Source: Argentina anserina | Taxonomy: Eukaryota > Streptophyta > Magnoliopsida > Rosales > Rosaceae | Length of the DNA: 64,000 nt | Reading direction: 5' to 3' | NCBI RefSeq assembly: GCF_933775445.1 | Contig: NW_026089480.1 | Location: 186,001-250,000 of the forward strand | Shown here: positions 1 through 9,735 of the stretch, one piece after another | Numbering within the stretch: the stretch's first letter is position 1 | Layout of the letters: each line of letters begins with the position of its first letter | Position numbers and translations under genes: made by a program | Notes under the pieces: model-generated | The model's input: the letters and a program-made list of their open reading frames with translations, nothing else | Told to the model about the DNA's origin: nothing | Database searches by the model: none

Positions 1-214
1 TTACATTGTCCTCAATGTAAGCTTAATAATCAGAATGTAATTCATAAGTGTAAACTAAGATCACACATCAACACATATACAATTCAACCATAAGAGTGAA
101 GGGATAAGAAAATGCAAACTCCCGTAGACGACTCCTCCACAGGTACGGTTGAAATGGGTTGCCTCCCATGCAGCGCTTGAGTTTTAAAGTCTCTCAGCCT
201 AGACTCTCTCATGC
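1..214 (-). other. 3' untranslated region of element A (proximal part)
   Basis: This lies directly downstream of the pol stop codon. It carries a block that reads GGGAGGCAACCC on the minus strand near 157-170, and an ATTGAGGACAATG block at the left edge. The same stretch recurs nearly unchanged at 18409-18619 in element C. A diverged form is present in element B (13217-13240 and 14035-14065). I see no gene in it. Confidence 0.8.
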
Positions 215-3019
215 TCATACATCTTTTGGCGCATCTCTCACACTCGTCTCCTCATACGTGTGCTCCTCAAAAGGTTCATAGTAGGGCTTAAGTCGATGCC
301 CATTCACCTTGAACGTCTGACCTGTTTTGTCACTCTTAATTTCAATAGCACCATGAGCAAACACATTAGTAACAACAAATGGACCAACCCAACGAGAACG
401 TAATTTTCCAGGAAAAAGTTTAAGTCTAGAATGGAATAAAAGAACTTTTTGACCAACTACAAACTCTTTCCCACGAATCATCTTGTCATGATAAGCTCTC
501 GTTTTCTCCTTGTAAATCCATGCAGCATCATAGGCGTCATTTTGTATCTCCTCAAGCTCATTGAGCTGCAATTTCCTATGAAGACCAGCTGCATCCTTGT
601 CCATGTTGAATGTCTTCACCGCCCACCATGCTCTGTGCTCTAACTCCACTGGAAGGTGACATGCCTTCCCATACACCAATCTGAATGGTGACATCCCAAT
701 AGGCGTCTTGTACGCAGTCCTGTAGGCCCATAATGCATCATCTAATCGATCACTCCAATCCTTCCTTGTTGGACCTACAGTTTTCTCCAGAATTCCCTTG
801 ATCTCTCTGTTGGACACTTCTGCCATGCCACTCGTTTGAGGATGATATGGTGTCGAAACCTTGTGGGTTACTCCATACTTCTTAAGCAATGCCTCAATAG
901 TCCGGTTGCAGAAATGAGAACCTCCATCACTTATCAACACCCTTGGTACTCCAAACCTGCAAAATATGTTAGTTCTCAAGAAACCTGCAACCACTTTCGA
1001 ATCATTAGTTCGGGTGGCCTTTGCTTCCACCAACTTCGACACATAATCAACAGCTAACAAGATATACAAGAAACCTCTAGATGAAGGAAATGGACCCATG
1101 AAATCAATGCCCCACACATCAAAAATTTCGACAATTATAATGGGGGATAAGGGCATTTGATCTCTCTTACCAATATTACCAGTCCGTTGACACCTATCAC
1201 AAGAAACACAAAACAAATATGCATCCTTGAAAATAGAAGGCCAATAGAAACCACATTCCAACACCTTTAAAGCTGTTCTACGAGGCCCAAAATGACCTCC
1301 ACATGCCTCACTATGACAGAAGTTAAGAATCGACCTATGCTCATTCTCTGGGACACATCTCCTAATGACTTGATCACTACATTGTTTCCATATATACGGT
1401 TCATCCCAAATATAGTATCTAGCCATTGTCTTCAATTTAGCCTTATTAGCATGCGAAAGTGTACTAGGAAAATCCTTAGTAACTAAATAGTTGACAATAT
1501 CGGCATACCAAGGCACACTTACCTCTATCCCAAAGAGTTGCTCATCTGGGAAAGTCTCACGTAGTGGCTCTCTTTCCTCATCTCGCACGATCCTACTCAA
1601 ATGATCAGCCACCACATTCTCACTTCCCTTCTTGTCTCGAATCTCAAGGTCAAACTCTTGAATCAATAGAATCCATCGGATCAATCTGGGCTTAGCATCC
1701 TTCTTTGTCATCAAATACCTTAAGGCTGCATGGTCAGAATACACAACAACTTTAGAATGCAAAAGATATGATCGAAATTTGTCTAAAGCAAATATCACAG
1801 CCAAAAGTTCTTTTTCCGTAGTCGAATAATTCATCTGGGCCTCATTAAGAGTCCTAGACGCATAGTAGATCACTACGGGCTTCCTTTCTCTTCTTTGGCC
1901 CAACACCGCCCCAACGGCATAATCCGAAGCATCGCACATCAACTCAAAGGGCTGGTTCCAATCCGGAGGACAAATGATGGGTGCACTAGTCAACAACTCC
2001 TTCAACTTCACAAACGCTTTTTCACATGCATCATCCCATATGAACGGCATATCCTTCTGCAATAGGGTACACATAGGTCTCCCCACCATGGAAAAATCCT
2101 TGATGAATCTCCTATAAAATCCTGCATGACCAAGGAAAGAACGAACCTCTCTCACAGTTGTGGGAGAGGGTAAGTGATGCACAATATCAACCTTAGCCTT
2201 GTCTACCTGAATACCCTTAGCAGATACAATATGTCCCAAAACTATCCCTTGATTAACCATGAAGTGGCATTTTTCCCAATTAAGCACAAGGTTAGTTTCT
2301 ACACACCTTTTCAATATTAACTCTAAATTCTCTAAACATGCATCAAAGTTTTTACCAAAAACACTAAAGTCATCCATAAAAACTTCAATGATATTTTCGA
2401 TAAAGTCAGAGAAAATAGCAAGCATACATCGCTGAAACGTACCTGGTGCGTTGCACAACCCAAAGGGCATGCGTCGATATGCAAAAGTGCCAAATGGACA
2501 TGTAAATGTCGTTTTCTCTTGATCTTCCGGATGAATGCATATCTGGTTATAGCCACTATACCCATCTAGAAAACAAAAGAACTCGTGCCCGGCTAATCTT
2601 TCCAACATCTGGTCCATGAACGGCAAAGGCATGTGATCCTTGCGTGTTGTAGCATTCAGCTTCCTATAATCAATGCACATCCTATGACCGGTCACCAACC
2701 TCTGGGGTACTAACTCATTCGCTTCATTTTTCACAACAGTCACCCCACTCTTCTTAGGCACAACTTGCACTGGCGAAATCCACCGACTGTCCGAGATGGG
2801 ATAGATCACTCCACAATCAAGCAGCTTGATCACCTCATCTTTCACGATTTTCATCATTGGTGGGTGCAATCTCCTTTGAGCATCACGTGTAGGCTTGGCG
2901 CCATCCTCTAATAGTATCCTATGAACACAAGTTGTAGGGCTGATTCCCTTGATATCCGCCAAAGTCCATCCAATAGCGGTCTTGTTCCTCTTAAGCACAT
3001 CAATCAATCTAGCTTCCTG
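215..3019 (-). CDS. pol: Retrotransposon pol: reverse transcriptase, RNase H, integrase
   Basis: This is the replication and integration enzyme of element A. Residues are counted from a TTG at 3005-3007; there is no ATG start, and the frame is open from the codon after the TAG at 3020-3022. Reverse transcriptase spans about 60-265, with LDGYSGYNQ at 147-155 and FMDD at 210-213 in place of YxDD, as is usual in Athila. RNase H spans about 355-475, with D359, E398, D425 and D468. The integrase zinc finger is H565, H572, C603, C606. The integrase core has D635, D694 and E730, a D-X35-E spacing. A GPF motif lies near 875, and I see no chromodomain. All catalytic residues are present. The frame is the same as gag-protease upstream, so it would be made as part of a polyprotein if both TAG codons were read through. 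It stops at TGA 215-217. Confidence 0.95.
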   Translation of the reverse strand, partial: QEARLIDVLKRNKTAIGWTLADIKGISPTTCVHRILLEDGAKPTRDAQRRLHPPMMKIVKDEVIKLLDCGVIYPISDSRWISPVQVVPKKSGVTVVKNEANELVPQRLVTGHRMCIDYRKLNATTRKDHMPLPFMDQMLERLAGHEFFCFLDGYSGYNQICIHPEDQEKTTFTCPFGTFAYRRMPFGLCNAPGTFQRCMLAIFSDFIENIIEVFMDDFSVFGKNFDACLENLELILKRCVETNLVLNWEKCHFMVNQGIVLGHIVSAKGIQVDKAKVDIVHHLPSPTTVREVRSFLGHAGFYRRFIKDFSMVGRPMCTLLQKDMPFIWDDACEKAFVKLKELLTSAPIICPPDWNQPFELMCDASDYAVGAVLGQRRERKPVVIYYASRTLNEAQMNYSTTEKELLAVIFALDKFRSYLLHSKVVVYSDHAALRYLMTKKDAKPRLIRWILLIQEFDLEIRDKKGSENVVADHLSRIVRDEEREPLRETFPDEQLFGIEVSVPWYADIVNYLVTKDFPSTLSHANKAKLKTMARYYIWDEPYIWKQCSDQVIRRCVPENEHRSILNFCHSEACGGHFGPRRTALKVLECGFYWPSIFKDAYLFCVSCDRCQRTGNIGKRDQMPLSPIIIVEIFDVWGIDFMGPFPSSRGFLYILLAVDYVSKLVEAKATRTNDSKVVAGFLRTNIFCRFGVPRVLISDGGSHFCNRTIEALLKKYGVTHKVSTPYHPQTSGMAEVSNREIKGILEKTVGPTRKDWSDRLDDALWAYRTAYKTPIGMSPFRLVYGKACHLPVELEHRAWWAVKTFNMDKDAAGLHRKLQLNELEEIQNDAYDAAWIYKEKTRAYHDKMIRGKEFVVGQKVLLFHSRLKLFPGKLRSRWVGPFVVTNVFAHGAIEIKSDKTGQTFKVNGHRLKPYYEPFEEHTYEETSVRDAPKDV

Positions 3020-3313
3020 CTACTCACTCAGCGTTGATGACACAATAACTGGTAGAGTATCATCCTTTCCAAGGTACACATACTTCAAATGATCTAGAAG
3101 CTGCTTCAAATCTAACTTTGGGGCCTGAACCACAGATGGTAACAATTTGTTAGTGGAAATGGGAATTGACAAGAAAGAGGGATACCTTTTGAACGGTTGA
3201 GCTTCAAGCTCACAAAGAATTTCGAAAATCTTGGGCTCAAGATCAGCCCACTCCTCTCTTGGGACACGGTCCCCATGCTTGTCAAATCCGGCCCCTTGCT
3301 CCATAGCTAATTG
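3020..3313 (-). CDS. Polyprotein segment between protease and RT, bounded by two TAG codons
   Basis: This 97-codon open stretch is in the same frame as gag-protease and pol. It includes an acidic, tryptophan-containing segment and ends with a short region before the RT (DDTLPVIVSSTLSE) that matches the usual N-terminal lead-in to Athila RT. It is closed by TAG at 3020-3022, which is followed by CAG GAA. An ATG lies at 3302-3304, but the segment has no independent domain, so it is best seen as a piece of the gag-pol polyprotein. The downstream TAG differs from the expected sense codon by a single change, possibly CAG to TAG, and probably marks decay of this copy. A role as a second leaky stop is less likely. 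Confidence 0.7.
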   Translation of the reverse strand, partial: QLAMEQGAGFDKHGDRVPREEWADLEPKIFEILCELEAQPFKRYPSFLSIPISTNKLLPSVVQAPKLDLKQLLDHLKYVYLGKDDTLPVIVSSTLSE

Positions 3314-3319
3314 CTATGC
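3308..3319 (-). promoter_or_regulatory. Candidate stop-codon readthrough site between gag-protease and pol
   Basis: On the minus strand the codons read GCA TAG CAA TTA. TAG followed by CAA TTA satisfies the CARYYA rule for leaky UAG codons and is the same six nucleotides that follow the tobacco mosaic virus leaky stop. Pol continues in the zero frame. A plain nonsense mutation cannot be excluded, because a second TAG lies 294 bp downstream in a weaker context. Confidence 0.5.
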
Positions 3320-5815
3320 TTCTAACGTTTCTGACATAACCTGTGCAATAGATTCAACAACATCAATAGCAAAGCACGAGTTAAGGTCAGAAACTGGGTA
3401 TTTCATAGCCTCAAAAACATTGAAACTGATAACTTCTCCATCGAATTCCATTGATAAACTCCCATTGGCCACATTGATGCATGTCCTAGCAGTTCTCATG
3501 AACGGTCTCCCCAAAAGCAGTGGAGTTGTCTCCAAGGGTGATACCTCCATGTCTAGCACATAAAAATCTGCAGGGAAAATAAGGTGACTGACCTGCACAA
3601 GGACATCCTCAACATACCCCTTAGGGTACTTGTTAGATCGATCAGCTAATTGAATAATCACGTTATCATTCTTTAAAGGTCCTAATCCTAGTGATTGATA
3701 AACATTATATGGCATAACATTTATTGAGGCACCTAGATCAAGCATAACATTTTCAAATAACGTGTTACCAATTTTGCATGGGACGGAGAAACTTCCGGGG
3801 TCCTTCATCTTAGGGGGTAGCTTCCTTTGGATGACAGCTGAAACTGTCTCATTCATTTTCACTACCTTCTCCTCCCTAGTCTTCCTTCTTGAAGTGCAAA
3901 GCTCCTTAAGAAATTTCGCATACTTGGGAATTTGCTTGATGCACTCCAACAAAGGAAGGTTAACTTCCACCTTCCTAAAGACTTCCAATACCTCCTCATC
4001 TGATTTATCCTTCTTGCTCTTTGCAAACCTAGAAGGGAAAGGTACACACGAAACAGGATTAGTCTTAACTAAATCACTTGAGTTAGGAGTTGTACCTTTG
4101 GGTGCATCATGGGGCGGCACCATCTCCTTCTTGGAGGTAGCTGGATCCTTCTCCAAGTCCATCATCATAGGAATTTCGTCACTTTTATGGTCATGGGCTG
4201 TATGGGCCTTTTTTGCAACATTTGGGCTCTCCTTTAGCTCAAGCCCACTCCTTGTTATGATAGCTTGGGCTTGTTCATTTCTTGGGTTGGGTATGACACC
4301 ACTAGGCAGCTTCCCTTGCTCAGAAAATCGGCCCATGAAGTCCACTACTTGGCCCATATGCGTTTTCAGCTCCGCAATGTCCTTGCTATTTGCTTGTTGA
4401 CCCACAACCAAAGTTTGAGTAACGGTATTCAACTGACTTTGCCCAGCAGCTAAGGATTTCAACAACTCATCATAATTCGGAGTAGCAGCCACATTTTGAG
4501 GTGGTACATTGAGTAGTGGAGCTTGTGGTCTAAACAAACCACCCGGACGAGGCCCAAATTGCATTTGATTCTGATGTGGCCTTAGTACATTTTCATTGTT
4601 GGCCCACCGAAAGTTAGGATGATCACGTAGGCCAGGATTGTAGGTATTTGAATATGGGTTGTACCTCTGACCTCCTTGATAACCAAGGGCATTGACTTCT
4701 TCATACCCTCCACTTGAAGCAACTTGAGGACACTGATCAGTAGGGTGCCCCTCCGTACATATTCCACACACTTGAGCTCCACTAGACTTCATGAAATGGC
4801 TCATCATCTTGGACAACTTGTCTACCTTGTCCTCTAGAGCAGAGTTAGAACTGGAGTGAGTCTCATGCACCTGCCGTGTAGCACTTGCAGATGTCCCAAA
4901 CTGTTGGTTGTTCATTGCTCTCTTCTCCAAAAGATCTTTTGCCATGACATTGCTCTTGTCCAAGAACGAACCACCAGCAGCTGAATCAAGGAACTCCCTT
5001 TCCATTTGTAGAAGGCCTTCATAAAAGTATTGAAGGAGTAGACCTTCCCTAATGCCATGAGCTGGACATGATGCTATAAGAGACCTGAATCTCTCATAGT
5101 AGTTGTAAAACGACTCATCTGGGCCTTGCTTGATACCAGTGATCTGCTTCCTTATGTGAGTGACTCTTGAAGATGGGAAGTATTTGGATAGAAATTTGTT
5201 CACCATGGTAGTCCAAGAAGTGATCCTACCAGCTGGCACCTCAAATAACCATTTCTGAGCACGGTCCTCCAATGAGTAGGGAAATGCTCGCATCTTCACA
5301 ATCTGAATGTCTGCTCCTCTTGGGCACATAGTCTCATAGTTGAATTGGAACAAGGTGAGATGTTGATTAGGATCCTCACCAGAAAGACCATGAAACTTGG
5401 GTAAATGATGTAGAAACCCACTCTTCAAAACGAAATCACTAGTCTTGCCCTCTTGTGGAACAGGATATGCAATGTTAGAGGGCGCTGTCCCACCAACTGC
5501 TCCTTCAACTTGACCATTTTGTTCTCTAATTGATGCCATTACTTCTTCTTCTTTTTCAAGTTTTGGATCGGGTAGATCGAAATTCAACTGGGCTAATGGA
5601 AATGGGCTTGTCAACAATTCTAACTCCGGATCCTCAAAGAACAAAGGATTGAGCCCACTACAACTTGTTGCACTTGGAAATGGCGAAATGGACCCAAACT
5701 CTTTCTCTTCGTGAAATGAATCTGATTCAATGGATACGTTATCGAACTGAGATGGAGGCTGAATTCTTTTCAGGCGAGCACTAATCTCTTCGGACCAACC
5801 AGTAATCTTGGACAT
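3314..5815 (-). CDS. gag: Retrotransposon gag-protease polyprotein
   Basis: This 833-residue product would form the particle and mature the polyprotein. The retrotransposon-gag capsid domain lies at about 160-300, with PYSLEDRAQKWL at 179-190. A CCHC zinc knuckle, CGICTEGHPTDQC, occupies 350-362 with C-X2-C-X3-H-X4-C spacing. A low-complexity linker rich in Asn, Pro and Gln follows. The aspartic protease is C-terminal, with catalytic LDLGAS at 692-697 and the hydrophobic-Gly motif LLLGRP at 766-771. The start ATG at 5813-5815 is the first in frame and follows a long leader with the PBS. The reading frame is intact. It ends at TAG 3314-3316, in a context known to allow readthrough, and RT lies downstream in the same frame. 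Confidence 0.93.
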   Translation of the reverse strand: MSKITGWSEEISARLKRIQPPSQFDNVSIESDSFHEEKEFGSISPFPSATSCSGLNPLFFEDPELELLTSPFPLAQLNFDLPDPKLEKEEEVMASIREQNGQVEGAVGGTAPSNIAYPVPQEGKTSDFVLKSGFLHHLPKFHGLSGEDPNQHLTLFQFNYETMCPRGADIQIVKMRAFPYSLEDRAQKWLFEVPAGRITSWTTMVNKFLSKYFPSSRVTHIRKQITGIKQGPDESFYNYYERFRSLIASCPAHGIREGLLLQYFYEGLLQMEREFLDSAAGGSFLDKSNVMAKDLLEKRAMNNQQFGTSASATRQVHETHSSSNSALEDKVDKLSKMMSHFMKSSGAQVCGICTEGHPTDQCPQVASSGGYEEVNALGYQGGQRYNPYSNTYNPGLRDHPNFRWANNENVLRPHQNQMQFGPRPGGLFRPQAPLLNVPPQNVAATPNYDELLKSLAAGQSQLNTVTQTLVVGQQANSKDIAELKTHMGQVVDFMGRFSEQGKLPSGVIPNPRNEQAQAIITRSGLELKESPNVAKKAHTAHDHKSDEIPMMMDLEKDPATSKKEMVPPHDAPKGTTPNSSDLVKTNPVSCVPFPSRFAKSKKDKSDEEVLEVFRKVEVNLPLLECIKQIPKYAKFLKELCTSRRKTREEKVVKMNETVSAVIQRKLPPKMKDPGSFSVPCKIGNTLFENVMLDLGASINVMPYNVYQSLGLGPLKNDNVIIQLADRSNKYPKGYVEDVLVQVSHLIFPADFYVLDMEVSPLETTPLLLGRPFMRTARTCINVANGSLSMEFDGEVISFNVFEAMKYPVSDLNSCFAIDVVESIAQVMSETLEA

Positions 5816-6917
5816 TCATTAGCCTGAAAAGAACACATATATATTAGTATCTCTACAACATATGAAATACAAGTATAAGTAAATATAAACTTCTTCTTCC
5901 TTTCAATTACAAATTTTCGTTTCCCTCATTTACAAAAACGTAACTCTTCTTTACATCTATGTTCAATTTTCGTTTTCTTTGTTTCTTTTCTTCTATATTT
6001 CGAAAATTACAAGTGTAGGGGTATAACTAAGTCTAATTGATTTTATTCACACACAATCCTAACTTTTAAGGTACGTGGAGCAGAGGAGCTAACTGTGCAA
6101 TGGACTGAAACAGCCCAAGGTAAGGGTCTTGCTTTATCCGATATACCTTACAAATTAGAACATCATTTTCTTTTGAAACTATATACATCTATTTATACAA
6201 AGTTATCTTCTAAGTTATAAAGTGAGGTGGACGTGCGGCCTAAGTACGTCGTCTAGACACAAACTCATTCCTTTGTTTCAGAAGGCTTGATAGCTAGAAT
6301 CAGAGATAGTCACAAGGCATGACTCATTTGTTGGATACCACGGGGGCCACAACCTCGAAAGGATGCTTTCCCAATCGACTCCATCACCGAGATGTATGTC
6401 AGTCTATGGGCCTCTGAGATCCAATTTTGTAAACCTTGAACCAGGGTAATGAAAATAGCATAGCCCCTTACTCAGCTCGGAACAACTTTGTGTGTTAGAC
6501 TGGCCCCAAAGTGTTAATAAAAGCCGCCCTCAACCCCAAGTGACTTTTGCAAGGTACAAATGGAGGGTTAAGGCTAGTATTAACAAAATGGACTTTACCT
6601 ATTCCGTTCACCTTATAACTTACAATAAACCTCGCATAAATAAACATTTAGCTTCCCTAAAAAAAAATTTCACTATGTGTAACAAGTTTCCTATAGGCAT
6701 ACTACTACAACAATATAACAAAAAAACAACTTTCCACACACACAAAAATTTTTCGTTTTTTTTTTTTTTTTTTTTTTTTTTTGGAATTCTTCGAATTACT
6801 ATTCACAGGAACCAAATTTCCGATCACTATTCACAGAAACATATAAACCAATATACACTTATACAATTCACAATATAACATAAGATTAACACTTCAAAGC
6901 ATTGAGAATTAATCAAT
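5816..6917 (-). other. 5' untranslated leader of element A
   Basis: This AT-rich, non-coding stretch lies between the primer-binding site and the gag ATG. Long blocks of it (about 6060-6910) recur in element C at about 19140-19970, and in diverged inverted form in element B at about 12230-12600. Shared segments include AAAGCCGCCCTCAACC and GAGATGTATGTCAGTC (+ strand). I see no uORF worth calling. Confidence 0.75.
6756..6782. repeat. Poly-T tract of 27 nt in the element A leader
   Basis: A pure run of T (A on the element's sense strand). The matching place in element C (near 19820) has only short broken runs, so the tract expanded after the copies split. Its length may be affected by sequencing error. 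Confidence 0.85.
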
Positions 6918-6935
6918 TCCCCGGCAACGGCGCCA
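6918..6935 (-). other. Primer-binding site, tRNA-Asp type (element A)
   Basis: The minus strand reads TGGCGCCGTTGCCGGGGA, starting three bases after the CA end of the LTR. This is the tRNA-Asp complement typical of Athila and related plant Ty3/gypsy elements. It fixes the LTR boundary and the element's orientation. Confidence 0.92.
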
Positions 6936-6938
6936 AAA

Positions 6939-8534
6939 TGATAGACCGTCCTCTTAGAACGTCTATAAAATACCCTGAAAAACATCATCGTTAGTATAGA
7001 ATAAGCAGGGATCGTTCAGTCCGGGGAATCAAAAGGGCCTCAACACTTATCATGTTATTGGGGGATTTGATTTGGATTCTAAAACTACAACTTAAAATAA
7101 ATCCTAAATTACTTATATACAATTGATCAACCATTCATCACATAAACAAAACACGAATTTCACTCAAGAAAACATGTATGACACGCATAGAACAACATAT
7201 AGGCAGCAAATTATTTCGATTCTTTCTAAGTCCATTTCAATTCCAATTCTAATTAGAGTCCGAAGCGGTTCATCTAATCGTTAAGACTTCTTAATTATTT
7301 AGAATCAACGAAGCGTTCAATCATAAACATATGCTAAAGAGAGTTCCAACATAACGAAGCGTCTAGTTAAACAACAAAGTAGCACATAAGCACATTAAGT
7401 CGAATTGGAGACATGTTACACAAGCATGGCGGTTCATATATAAAACCGAAAATAACATTCAAGAATTCATACAATAAATTCGAAAATTACAGAAAACCTA
7501 AATAAAAATTACAAGCCATGGATGAATCACACATTAGAAACCTTGAAGGATGAAGCAAGGATGAATTCGAATTGGTGGAGGAGGAAGATGAGCACGGCTT
7601 GGTGATGATGGATGAAGGTTTTTGGCTTGAATTTTCTGGATGTTCTTGGGCAGCAATTCGGCTTTGTTTGTCAGAGAATGGAGATCCTGAATTGTGAGGG
7701 AGGCTATGCCTTTTATAGAGGAAGGAGGAGAGGAGAGGCTGCTAGGGTTTTGAATGGGCTGATCCATGTATGCACGGCTGGGATTTCTTCTTTTTAATTG
7801 GATCTAATGGATGCCCTTCTTTTTCTTGTAGAACAAGCTCATATCTCCTTGTTTCTCTAGGGTTAGTATGGCATGGGCTGGGCTCCTTCTCCTTGAATTA
7901 TCTCTTAAAATTCGAAATTAATTCCCTTTAAATCCTGAATGGTAGCTCGGCATTGATCTTCTTTATTCCTTGAATTATCTCTTCAAATCTGAAAATAAGA
8001 AAAGAAAATCAATAGTAAGAGATAATACATTTCGAAAATCATGTCCAAATCTAGATATTTGTTTTCTTAAAAAGACACATGTAATAGATGAGCTCAACTA
8101 GATTAGGAAAGTTTCTAATTTGCAAAAAGGAAACTTACTAGAATAAGTAAGTTACTAGAACAAGAAAGTTCATTTAGGAAAGTTTCGTAATAAGAGTTTG
8201 AGTTCAAGTAGGACTTTCCAAAATGGTACGTTTCCTAGTCTAACAAGGATTCCTAATGCAAACATGACTCTCAAGATATCACCAATGCGACCAAAATGTA
8301 GAAAGACGAAGACTCCTAATTCAACTAGGTTTCCTAGTCCTATAAGGATTCCTACTCAAACTAGGACTCTAGACCAATTCTTCGTTTTTAGCTCGTTTAA
8401 GCACAAATACACATCCATTATCGTCCTAGACTCCTATTGTGACTCAATGACTCGATATTACAACAATAAGGGTTAAACAAAGTATAAATGGAGGTAAAAA
8501 CATATTAAGAATGTAGCACAAAGTGCTCCTATCA
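6939..8534 (-). repeat. LTR between elements A and C (1596 bp)
   Basis: On the minus strand it begins TGATAGGAGC and ends CTATCA, bounded by the PBS of element A on one side and tandem repeat on the other. It is the 5' LTR of A. Because C runs into it from the right in the same orientation, it also sits where the 3' LTR of C should be. Compared with the LTR at 19996-21735 it shares long near-identical stretches (for example 7000-7190 with 20040-20225). It lacks about 300 bp found there at about 20488-20800, and it differs strongly in U3 (7800-8480). Confidence 0.9.
7709..7718 (-). promoter_or_regulatory. Putative TATA box of the LTR promoter (middle LTR)
   Basis: The minus strand reads CTATAAAAGG, at the same place in the LTR as the TATA-like site of the right LTR. 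It would drive transcription leftward through element A. No transcript evidence is available. Confidence 0.6.
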
Positions 8535-9177
8535 GATACTCAAACGAGATAGTAAAGATACGCAAACGATGTAAAGATACACAATTGGAATAGTAAAGAT
8601 ACGCAAACGATGTAAACATACTCAGTTTGAAAGAAACACACTCCCACACTTGCAAAACTCTCAAATTCAATAGAAACTCGCATCAGAAAGCCTTACAGAA
8701 AGACACTGAAACGAGAAATGAAAAGATACACAATTGGAATCGTAAAGATACGCAAACGATTTAAAGATACACAATTGGAATAGTAAAGATACGCAAACGA
8801 TGTAAAGATACTCAGTTTGAAAGAAACACACTCCCACACTTGCAAAACTCTCAAATTCAATAGAAACTCGCAGCAGAAAGCCTTACAGAAAGATACTCAA
8901 ACGAGAAATGAAAAATACACAATTGGAATAGTAAAGATACGCAAACGATTGAAAGATACTCAGTTTGAAAGAAACACACTCCCACACTTGCAAAACTCTC
9001 AAATACAATAGAAATTCGCATCAGAAGCCTTACAGAAAGATACTCAAACCAGAATTGAAAACATACACAATAGGAATAGTAAAGATACGCAAACGATGTA
9101 AATATACTCAGTTTGAAAGAAACACACTCCCACACTTGCAAAACTCTGAAATACAATAGAAACTCGCATCAGAAGCC
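8535..9177. repeat. Short tandem-repeat patch, same family as the 42-kb array
   Basis: About four units of the same repeat lie between the middle LTR and the 3' UTR of element C. They carry TCAGTTTGAAAGAAACACAC, CACACTTGCAAAACTC and AATAGTAAAGATACGCAAAC, and have the same orientation as the large array. One unit near 9048-9072 has the AAACCAGAATTGAAAACATA subtype, otherwise found only in the LTR-proximal 5 kb of the large array. The first unit, next to the LTR, is truncated. Confidence 0.92.
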
Positions 9178-9207
9178 TTTGAGAGTTTTGCAAGTGTGGG
9201 AATGTGT
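9178..9207. repeat. Inverted fragment of the tandem-repeat unit at the array edge
   Basis: Thirty bases here, containing GAGAGTTTTGCAAGTGTGGG, are the reverse complement of the unit's own CACACTTGCAAAACTCTC region. They match the CACATTCCC variant seen near 27320 and 28560. Together with the forward copy at about 9119-9150 they form an inverted repeat at the junction between the tandem repeat and the element C 3' UTR. Confidence 0.85.
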
Positions 9208-9735
9208 ATTGCCGAATTCTATACACACCTTCAAGGGCCAAATATAACAAGTTGGGCCCAATCATCATTTCTACCACAAAGTGAACATGGACAAAGGTCC
9301 AATACACATTTTTAGACCTTCAATTACAACTCAACTCCAAATCACAAATGGAAGACAACATCCTTTCTTCTCTTTTTCTTGTATTGCCGAATTCTATACA
9401 CATTGTTTTCCTTGTTCAATCATTTTTTTTCTTTCGGCATTTGCTTAAAAGCTTATTCTCATTTTCTTTTTTCATGTCTTCCACCCCACACTTATTTCAT
9501 ACATCATCACATAAGCATCTCAACAAAAGTTCTGCCAAGTCTATAGGACAAGGTAGAAGTAACTATACTAAGCATGGAGATAACATAGGTGATGAAGAAA
9601 AAGCTCAATGTATGCTCAAATGGGGTTCAACTAAGGGTCCCAAACAGGGCACATATAGGGATACATGGCTGTTTGGCTAAAGTGGTGGTATTCCTAGAAA
9701 TGATCCATAAATCCCTTTCAAAATCAGAGCATTTT
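9208..9735 (-). other. Distal 3' UTR of element C
   Basis: Read on the minus strand, this follows the 3' UTR of element B (about 14515-15060) block by block. Shared features include the GTGCCCTG..TGGGAC segment and the stretch around TTTGGAGTTG, so it is the continuation of element C to the left of the B insertion. It contains a direct repeat, ATTGCCGAATTCTATACACA, at 9208-9227 and 9383-9402. It holds no gene. Confidence 0.75.
9731..9735. repeat. Target-site duplication of element B, left copy (ATTTT)
   Basis: ATTTT directly precedes the TG of the 5' LTR and is matched at 17913-17917. Joining the flanks restores a continuous element C 3' UTR. Confidence 0.9.

Larger units (their letters stand above)
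1..8534 (-). mobile_element. Athila-type Ty3/gypsy retrotransposon, element A (partial)
   Basis: Read on the minus strand, this is an LTR, a tRNA-Asp primer-binding site, a leader, gag-protease, pol in the order RT, RNase H, integrase, and the start of a 3' UTR that leaves the window at position 1. RT before integrase places it in Ty3/gypsy. The FMDD motif, the Asp PBS and the long UTRs fit the Athila lineage. The 3' LTR, and any env-like ORF further downstream, lie outside the window; none is seen between pol and position 1. Two in-frame TAG codons interrupt the single gag-pol frame. Its LTR is bordered on the upstream side by tandem-repeat DNA rather than unique sequence, so no target duplication can be checked. 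Confidence 0.93.

Noticed and set aside
3762..4400. 212-codon + strand ORF over the gag gene
   Set aside because: It is the antisense shadow of the gag-protease frame, which has clear domains.
6492..6878. 128-codon + strand ORF across the leader and the poly-T tract
   Set aside because: It encodes a long phenylalanine run from the T tract and is antisense to the element's leader. No domain is seen.
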